This document shows positions 58,968 through 64,000 of a stretch of DNA of 64,000 nucleotides, in pieces. Position 1 is the first letter of the stretch. Every line of letters starts with the position of its first letter. The notes beneath the pieces were generated by a model, which saw only the letters and a list, made by a program, of their open reading frames with translations, did no database searches and was not told the DNA's origin. A program made the position numbers and the translations under genes. This DNA comes from an uncultured Clostridia bacterium. GTDB taxonomy: Bacteria > Bacillota > Clostridia > TANB77 > CAG-508. Where the stretch lies: positions 1-64,000 of the forward strand of contig CAKPAW010000002.1 in NCBI GenBank assembly GCA_934133165.1, in the 5' to 3' direction.

Positions 58968-59762
58968 ATGGATAGAAATGTTTTAAACAAATACAAAAAA
59001 GAAGATGAAAAATTAATCTTATCTAAAGTAATGGATAAGATTAATTTTTGTGAGACCAGAAATAAAATACAGGTAACAGATTTTTTTGACTTAGGGCAAA
59101 AACAATTAATATATAATTTTTTAAACAGTCAAAAGGTCAAAAATTATATATTTTATGGTGGATTTGAAGAAGCAGAACGAGTATTAACAGTATTTTATCC
59201 AGAAAAATTAGAAGATTTAATACAAAATATAAATTTTAATGAATATATAAAAGTAATTCGTATTACACTTCCAAATGAAAATAAAGGGAAATATGCTCAT
59301 CAAAATTATTTAGGTGCATTAATGAAACTAGGGTTAAAGCGAGAAAAAATAGGAGATATATTAGTAGATGAAAATGGTGCAGATATTATAATAAAAGAAG
59401 ATATATTAAAATTTCTTATTACAAATCTTCCACAACTCACTAGATTTCAAAAATCAGAAATAGAAGAAATTAAATTAGAAGAATTAAGAAAAGCTGTAAT
59501 ACAAAAGGAGAAAATGACAATAACAGTTTCTTCTATGAGAATAGATAATATAGTGGCAGAACTTGCAAAATGCTCTAGAAATAAAGCAAATGAATTATTA
59601 GAACAAGAAAGAGTTTTTGTAAATTATGAAGTAATAACAAAACCTACAAAGCAAATAAAAGAAGATGATAAAATAACTATAAGAGGAAAAGGAAGATTTG
59701 AAGTAAAACAAATTTTAGGAAATACTAGAAAAGGTAGAATAATGGTTGAAATAGAAAAATAA
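58968..59762 (+). CDS. ylmH: YlmH-like S4-domain RNA-binding protein
   Basis: 264 residues, 6 bases after dxs. The N-terminal domain (ETRNKIQVTDFFDLGQKQLI, YGGFEEAERVLTVFYPE, LGALMKLGLKREKIGDILVD) and C-terminal S4 domain (ITVSSMRIDNIVAELAKCSR, FVNYEVITKPTKQIKEDD, IRGKGRFEV) match YlmH. Family members bind RNA and in Bacillus help rescue stalled 50S complexes and link to division-gene clusters. Here it is coupled to dxs instead. No strong RBS other than AAAGGAAA in the dxs end. Confidence 0.9.
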   Translation: MDRNVLNKYKKEDEKLILSKVMDKINFCETRNKIQVTDFFDLGQKQLIYNFLNSQKVKNYIFYGGFEEAERVLTVFYPEKLEDLIQNINFNEYIKVIRITLPNENKGKYAHQNYLGALMKLGLKREKIGDILVDENGADIIIKEDILKFLITNLPQLTRFQKSEIEEIKLEELRKAVIQKEKMTITVSSMRIDNIVAELAKCSRNKANELLEQERVFVNYEVITKPTKQIKEDDKITIRGKGRFEVKQILGNTRKGRIMVEIEK

Positions 59763-59825
59763 GAGAATGTCGAAATTTGTCTTACGATTTTTCTTGATTT
59801 TCAGGTAAAATCATGCTAGTATAAG

Positions 59826-59873
59826 GTCATGCAATTTATTTGACAATTGCATGACTAATTTTATTTTTTATAA
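59826..59873 (+). terminator. Terminator of the dxs-ylmH operon
   Basis: GTCATGCAATT pairs with AATTGCATGAC around 8 bases, followed by T-rich sequence ending in TTTTTT. Confidence 0.8.
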
Positions 59874-60037
59874 AGCAACTTAGGAAGAGACAGAAATTTT
59901 AATTAATAATCTAGTTTATTTATTTTAAAATTATTTCTAAAAAGATTTAAGATTAAATATTAGGAATTCAAAATTAAAGATTCAAGTTTCAAGTTTCAAA
60001 TATTAAATTTAAAAATCAAAATTAAATCTAAAAAAAT

Positions 60038-60110
60038 AGAATCAAGATTTTATACGCAGTGCAAACTGCTACAAAATCTAAATTCTGCCATATTTATCTT
60101 CTACAGAAAG
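60038..60110. repeat. 73-base dispersed palindromic repeat, copy 2
   Basis: Inverse complement of 36033-36105 at 70 of 73 positions. Confidence 0.9.
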
Positions 60111-60132
60111 TTATCATACTATGATAACTTTC
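60106..60132. repeat. Perfect 27-base palindrome
   Basis: GAAAGTTATCATA, one central base, TATGATAACTTTC. It abuts the dispersed repeat; function unknown. Confidence 0.7.
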
Positions 60133-60248
60133 CTAGAATCTAAAAAATATCCAAGATTACAAAAATAGAATAAAGGAGGGAGGCTAATTTTATAGTATGT
60201 TATTGTCAATGAAATTGTAAATAATTAATAAATATTTACTAAAAAGTA

Positions 60249-60277
60249 TTGTTAAGAACAAATATATTTAGTATAAT
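60249..60277 (+). promoter_or_regulatory. Promoter of the Rpn gene
   Basis: TTGTTA (60249-60254), 17 bases, TATAAT (60272-60277). Confidence 0.6.
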
Positions 60278-60293
60278 TAGAAAGGAAAAGCCT

Positions 60294-61202
60294 ATGGCAA
60301 ATGAAAGACAAGAAGAATTACAATTCCAAACAAAAGAGAAAAAATACAATTTAAAAAATGATGTAATATTCCAAACATTCTTTAGTCGTAAAGGAAATGA
60401 AGAGTTTCTAATAGACTTTTTAAATGCACTATTGAATAAAGATATAAAATCCATAGAGGTACGAGAAGAAGTAAATTTAGAAAGATTAAGCAAAGAAGAA
60501 AAAGGTGGAAGACTAGACTTACAAGCAAAATTAGAAGATGGAACAATAATATCAATAGAAATGCAACTAAGAAACGAATATAATATAGAAGAAAGAACTA
60601 CGCTATATAGTGGAAAGGTAATATCAAGAGAAACTGAAAGAGGAACAGACTACGAAGATATAAATCAAGTAATAATGATAAACATATTAGGGTATAATTT
60701 CTTAAAGATAGAAGATTACATATCAGAGACAGCAATAGTGTTAGAGAAGCATAGAGACTATGAAGTGCTAACAGGATTAAAGTGGTATTTTATAGAGCTA
60801 CCAAAGTTTAGAAAGCAAAATCCAGATATGAATGAAAAAATAAATCAATGGTTAGCATTTATAGATGATTATAATAAGGAGATGATCAAGGTGGCAGAAG
60901 AAAAAAATGATAAACTAAAAAAAGCAAGAATTGAAATGAACTATTTAACAGGAGATGCAGAAGTAAGAAGACTAGCCGAATTAAGAGAGAAATGGGAAAT
61001 GGATAGAATAAGTGCTATTAATCATGCCACAAGAAAAGGAAAAGAAATACGGGGAAAAAATACGGAGAAAGAAAACGGAAGAATAGAAGAAAGAAAAGAA
61101 GTAGCAAAAGAAATGATAAAAAAAGGTTTGGATATTAATTTGATATGTGAAATTACAAAATTAACAAAAGAAGAAATAATGAAAATAGAAAACGAAAAAT
61201 AA
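60294..61202 (+). CDS. Rpn-family PD-(D/E)XK nuclease (recombination-promoting nuclease)
   Basis: 302 residues, RBS AAAGGAAA. The N-terminus NLKNDVIFQTFFSRKGNEEF, then KGGRLDLQAKLEDGTIISIEMQ, gives the D...E-x-Q nuclease core of the Rpn/PF12784 group (transposase_31-like). A helical middle and a C-terminal tail with REKWEMDRISAINHATRKGK and EMIKKGLDINLICEITKLT, a helix-turn-helix-like pattern, complete it. Family members cut DNA and promote RecA-independent recombination, and in some cases act against phages. Often found as scattered multicopy genes. It lies next to repeats, as expected. Confidence 0.88.
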   Translation: MANERQEELQFQTKEKKYNLKNDVIFQTFFSRKGNEEFLIDFLNALLNKDIKSIEVREEVNLERLSKEEKGGRLDLQAKLEDGTIISIEMQLRNEYNIEERTTLYSGKVISRETERGTDYEDINQVIMINILGYNFLKIEDYISETAIVLEKHRDYEVLTGLKWYFIELPKFRKQNPDMNEKINQWLAFIDDYNKEMIKVAEEKNDKLKKARIEMNYLTGDAEVRRLAELREKWEMDRISAINHATRKGKEIRGKNTEKENGRIEERKEVAKEMIKKGLDINLICEITKLTKEEIMKIENEK

Positions 61203-61239
61203 CACATAATGTAAAAAACAAAAAAATTTGCTCTAAAAA

Positions 61240-61268
61240 TTGACAAAAAATGATATATCAAATATAAT
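61240..61268 (+). promoter_or_regulatory. Consensus promoter upstream of the DUF4190-like remnant
   Basis: TTGACA (61240-61245), 17 bases, TATAAT (61263-61268). Confidence 0.8.
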
Positions 61269-61298
61269 GAAAGTATAAAAATAAAAGGAGGAAAAAAT

Positions 61299-61618
61299 AT
61301 GGGAATAGCTGATTAATTTTAGGAATTATATCACTTATAATAGGATTTATACCATTATGTGGATCAATAGCATTACTTCCAGCAATAATTGGTTTAATCT
61401 TAGGAATAGTAGATACAGTTCTAAAAAAGAAAAAAGGTGAAAAAATAGCAGTTTCTGTAACTGGTTTAGTATTATCAGCAATAGCAGTTGTTGTAATAAT
61501 ATTCTGGGTGTTTGTATTTGGAGCAGTTGCAAGTAATATTGATACTAACAATATAAACGAAACAACAGGAAACTTGTTAACATATTTAAATGAATGGTCT
61601 GCTACATACGAATACTAG
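61299..61618 (+). pseudogene. DUF4190-like two-helix membrane protein, frameshifted
   Basis: After a strong RBS (AAAGGAGG) and ATG at 61299, only MGIAD is read before a stop. Shifting by one base near 61312 opens LILGIISLIIGFIPLCGSIA, LPAIIGLILGIVDTV, then a basic turn (LKKKKGEK) and a second helix VSVTGLVLSAIAVVVIIFWV, ending at 61618. The pattern matches DUF4190/TM proteins of about 106 residues. One missing T explains the shift: decay or sequence error. The consensus promoter and RBS suggest it was active until recently. Confidence 0.7.
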
Positions 61619-62033
61619 AATAAATAGGATAACAAAATTTATAAAAAAGAATTATATTTATGTGAATATTACATTTATATTAATTTCCATATATATAATT
61701 CTTTTTCCTATTATACAAATTCCCATAAAAGCAATTTTTCCTAGATTTAATGAATGTACATATTTAAGAACTACTGGTAAGCCATGTCCATTATGTGGTG
61801 GGACAAGGTATATTCAAAATTTACCAAAAGTATTTGATGATATAACATATCTATTTAATCCTTTTGGAGTAATAATGATATGTATATTTTTAGAGATTAT
61901 ATATAGAACATATAATTTAATGACAAGAAAAAAAGAAAAAACAGAAAAATATATAAAAATAGACATAACAATACATTTAATAGAACTAATAGCTTTAGCT
62001 CTTTATGAAATAATATTTTTGATAAGTAATTAG
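61590..62033 (+). CDS. DUF2752-family membrane protein
   Basis: 147 residues. The start at 61590 overlaps the end of the preceding frame by 29 bases and lacks a clear RBS, so it is uncertain. Helices lie at about 26-46 and 85-110 and near the C-terminus. The family signature is TTGKPCPLCGGTRYIQNL, two Cys flanking Pro-Leu, as in DUF2752 proteins, which occur widely next to DUF4190/TM2-type small membrane proteins, the arrangement seen here. Function unknown. Confidence 0.8.
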   Translation: MNGLLHTNTRINRITKFIKKNYIYVNITFILISIYIILFPIIQIPIKAIFPRFNECTYLRTTGKPCPLCGGTRYIQNLPKVFDDITYLFNPFGVIMICIFLEIIYRTYNLMTRKKEKTEKYIKIDITIHLIELIALALYEIIFLISN

Positions 62034-62052
62034 AAAAAGTACTATAAAATTG

Positions 62053-62081
62053 TTGAAAATAGTGATATTCTGTGTTAAAAT
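62053..62081 (+). promoter_or_regulatory. Promoter of the 94-aa protein
   Basis: TTGAAA (62053-62058), 17 bases, TAAAAT (62076-62081). Confidence 0.6.
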
Positions 62082-62116
62082 ATGAAATACAAAAGGTTAT
62101 AAACCTTTCGGAAAAA

Positions 62117-62165
62117 TTTCGGGAGGTAACAAAATGACCTCCTGAAAAAACTATTAATAGGAGGG
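62117..62165 (+). promoter_or_regulatory. Leader hairpin able to compete with the RBS
   Basis: TTTCGGGAGGT (62117-62127) pairs with ACCTCCTGAAA (62137-62147). The same ACCTCCT could instead pair with the Shine-Dalgarno AGGAGG at 62159-62164. A smaller hairpin (AAGGTTATAAACCTT) precedes. This is a possible translational switch. Confidence 0.5.
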
Positions 62166-62171
62166 AAAAAA

Positions 62172-62456
62172 ATGAAGATGTATTTTGATGCAGATGAAGA
62201 AGTAAAGGTAAGAAGATACGGAAATACTCATTTAGTATCTAAAAACAAATTAGCAGATTTTTTAACAGCAGAGGAGGATGAAGACAATTTAGAATCAAGT
62301 ACAGCTTCTAGCTTAGAGAATACTGTTATGTTAGGATATTTGCCATTTATAATGTCAATCACAATGACAAAAGAAAATCCTAATATCATTACATTATCTC
62401 CTATTAAAGTTAGAATGGAGATAAGCGATAAACTTGCAGAATTTCTTGTATCATAG
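62172..62456 (+). CDS. Acidic protein of unknown function, 94 aa
   Basis: ATG at 62172 after AGGAGGG. The product begins MKMYFDADEEVKVRRYGNTH and has an acidic, low-complexity centre (TAEEDEDNLESSTASS) and a short hydrophobic segment GYLPFIMSITMT. No family is recognised. It has its own promoter, a structured leader and a terminator, so it is probably independently regulated. Confidence 0.6.
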   Translation: MKMYFDADEEVKVRRYGNTHLVSKNKLADFLTAEEDEDNLESSTASSLENTVMLGYLPFIMSITMTKENPNIITLSPIKVRMEISDKLAEFLVS

Positions 62457-62464
62457 CATAAAAA

Positions 62465-62503
62465 AGAGAACTTTATTTAGTTAATTATAAGGTTCTCTTT
62501 TTT
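62465..62503 (+). terminator. Terminator of the 94-aa gene
   Basis: AGAGAACTTTAT pairs with TTATAAGGTTCTCT with one bulge, then TTTTTT. Confidence 0.8.
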
Positions 62504-62506
62504 ATA

Positions 62507-62545
62507 TAGTAGGAAATTTCTCCTAGTAGGAGAAATTTCCTACTA
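62507..62545. repeat. Perfect 18-bp inverted repeat
   Basis: TAGTAGGAAATTTCTCCT and its exact inverse flank three bases (AGT). It sits between a terminator and a dispersed palindromic repeat. Confidence 0.85.
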
Positions 62546-62547
62546 TA

Positions 62548-62615
62548 TAAATATGGCGAGCCTTAGATTTTCTTAAAATTTATATTTGATAGAAAATCTT
62601 AGGCTCGTTTTTTTG
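62548..62615. repeat. 68-base palindromic repeat, copy 2
   Basis: GCGAGCCTTAGATTTTC and GAAAATCTTAGGCTCG pair almost fully around about 24 bases, followed by T7. Same length as 47651-47718, with paired changes in the stem. Confidence 0.85.
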
Positions 62616-62677
62616 TTGATTTTAAACAAGTAATATGATAAAATACTTAACAATAATAAAAGATTAGGAGAAAAAAA

Positions 62678-64000
62678 TTGGAAGATAGAAAAAAATACAT
62701 TAGAAATTTTAGTATAATTGCACATATAGATCATGGAAAATCAACTTTAGCAGATAGATTAATAGAAATAACAGGCGTTCTTTCAAAACGTGAGATGGAA
62801 GCACAAGTGTTAGATAATATGGATATAGAAAAAGAACGAGGAATAACTATTAAATCTCAAGCAGTACGTATGAAATACAAAGCTAAAGATGGAAATGAAT
62901 ATGAACTAAATTTAATAGACACACCTGGCCACGTAGACTTCAACTATGAAGTGTCTAGAAGTTTAGCAGCATGTGACGGTGCAGTACTTGTAGTAGATGC
63001 AAGCCAAGGAGTAGAAGCTCAAACACTTGCAAATGTATATTTAGCAATAGATAATAACCTAGAAATTTTACCAGTAATAAATAAAATAGATTTACCAAAT
63101 GCAAGACCAGACGAAGTAAAAAAAGAAATAGAAGATATTATAGGAATTCCAGCAATGGATGCACCTTGTATTTCAGCAAAATCTGGACTAAATGTAGAAG
63201 AAGTTTTAGAAAGAATTGTAACAGATTTACCGGCACCTACAGGAGACGAAAATAAAGCTTTAAAATGTCTAATATTTGATTCTTTGTACAATGATTACAA
63301 AGGAGCAATAGCATATGTTAGAGTAAAAGATGGAACAGTAAAAGTGGGGGACGAAATAATGCTTATGGCAGCTAAAAAGACTTTTACAGTAACAGAGGTA
63401 GGACATTTTGAACCAGGTACATATGAACCATGTGAGTACTTAGAAGCGGGTGAAGTAGGCTATATTGCAGCAAGTATTAAAAACTTATCAGACATTAGAG
63501 TTGGTGATACAATAACTTTAAAAAATAGTCCAGCAGAAGAACCTCTTCCAGGGTATAAAAAAGTAAATCCTATGGTATATTGTGGGATATATCCAATGGA
63601 TGGAAGTGATTACGAAAACTTAAAAGTAGCATTAGAAAAACTAAAATTAAATGATGCAGCATTAGAATACGAAGCAGAAACTTCAAATGCACTTGGTTTT
63701 GGATTTAGATGTGGATTTTTAGGTTTGCTTCATTTAGAAATAATAGAAGAAAGACTAGAAAGAGAATTTGACTTAAGCTTAATTACTACTTCACCATCAG
63801 TTATATACAAAGTTTATAAAACAGACGGGACAATGGTGGAACTATATAATCCATCAGATTTACCGGTTCCAAACGAGATATCATATATGGAAGAACCATT
63901 TGTTACAGCAGAAATTTTAACACCAAAAGAATATGTAGGAAATATAATGGAAATTTGCCAAAACAGACGTGGTAATTATATAGATATGAAATATTTGGAT
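62678..64000 (+). CDS. lepA: Elongation factor 4 (LepA), 3' end beyond the window
   Basis: TTG at 62678, 5 bases or so after AGGAG, opens 441 codons that run off the end of the window; the full protein is normally about 600 residues. GTPase motifs: G1 [15 protein letters not shown]2 with [11 protein letters not shown]3 [15 protein letters not shown]4 NKIDLPNA, G5 SAKSG. Later [17 protein letters not shown] is typical of EF-G-like domain III/IV of LepA. It back-translocates or remodels stalled ribosomes. Partial only because of the window edge. Confidence 0.96.
   Translation, partial: MEDRKKYIRNFSIIAHIDHGKSTLADRLIEITGVLSKREMEAQVLDNMDIEKERGITIKSQAVRMKYKAKDGNEYELNLIDTPGHVDFNYEVSRSLAACDGAVLVVDASQGVEAQTLANVYLAIDNNLEILPVINKIDLPNARPDEVKKEIEDIIGIPAMDAPCISAKSGLNVEEVLERIVTDLPAPTGDENKALKCLIFDSLYNDYKGAIAYVRVKDGTVKVGDEIMLMAAKKTFTVTEVGHFEPGTYEPCEYLEAGEVGYIAASIKNLSDIRVGDTITLKNSPAEEPLPGYKKVNPMVYCGIYPMDGSDYENLKVALEKLKLNDAALEYEAETSNALGFGFRCGFLGLLHLEIIEERLEREFDLSLITTSPSVIYKVYKTDGTMVELYNPSDLPVPNEISYMEEPFVTAEILTPKEYVGNIMEICQNRRGNYIDMKYLD

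Larger units (their letters stand above)
59874..60248. other. Intergenic stretch without a gene
   Basis: Most of the 530-base gap before the Rpn gene. It is low-complexity, with many short ATTAAA/AAATTC runs (59930-60030), then a dispersed repeat (60038-60110) and a perfect palindrome (60106-60132). Near 60175 AAAGGAGGGAGG looks like an RBS but no frame follows. Confidence 0.5.

Overview
The window is chromosomal DNA from a very AT-rich, spore-forming, anaerobic member of the Clostridia, probably an uncultured gut-type lineage. The evidence is the low G+C content, Shine-Dalgarno sites of the AGGAGG type, consensus sigma-A promoters with 16-18 bp spacers, the germination protease gpr, a YtvI-like sporulation permease, a clostridial-type thioredoxin reductase without an NADPH motif, and a yybP-ykoY (Mn2+) riboswitch. 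I do not name a species.

Layout. 1-410: the end of an rRNA operon (probable last bases of 23S, then 5S rRNA and tRNA-Asn). 540-10320: housekeeping genes, namely murB (frameshifted), yvcK, a glycogen debranching enzyme, holA, gpr, a TraX-like protein and pgi. 10580-21340: MFS transporter, tRNA-Leu, ytvI, a polysaccharide deacetylase, a thioredoxin reductase/thioredoxin pair, tRNA-Gly, a radical SAM gene followed by a 28-residue peptide gene, mscS, a histidine phosphatase, a broken HD gene, and two zinc-ribbon membrane proteins, one a PrsW protease. 21425-21565: a small zinc-ribbon gene of foreign-looking composition. 21773-30317: two tandem integrative units at the 3' end of a second tRNA-Gly. 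The first carries a large serine recombinase, TnpV, a ribbon-helix-helix protein and cargo. The second has the same ends and RHH gene but no recombinase, and carries an ABC exporter. 30490-36940: Mn2+ riboswitch plus cation ATPase, a lysozyme-like protein, a candidate structured small RNA with a 52-nt tandem repeat, DUF3006, a ComEC-type hydrolase and murI. 37048-43969: dnaE with repeat-derived insertions, an HD-CYTH fusion and a Ppx/GppA-like gene. 44108-52500: tig-clpP-clpX, a DUF gene, a PHP phosphoesterase, a YgjP-like peptidase, a membrane-tethered ECF sigma factor and its partner. 52582-64000: an orphan foreign-looking gene, tRNA-Gln, eno, a sortase-type VWA surface protein, a DGK1-like kinase, dxs, ylmH, an Rpn nuclease, small membrane proteins and the start of lepA.

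What stands out. (1) The tandem mobile units at tRNA-Gly, one autonomous and one an apparent cis-mobilizable derivative. (2) A family of short palindromic repeats with a 9-base core (GAAACGTCC), three copies of which lie in frame inside dnaE. (3) A promoter-to-terminator small RNA whose two tandem modules differ only at two positions that could pair. (4) A compact radical SAM plus 28-residue peptide operon. (5) An HD-CYTH plus Ppx/GppA operon that looks like a polyphosphate or nucleotide triphosphate module. (6) Several hairpins that overlap ribosome binding sites. Three genes (murB, an HD hydrolase, a small membrane protein) carry single-base frameshifts, so real decay and sequence error both need to be considered.
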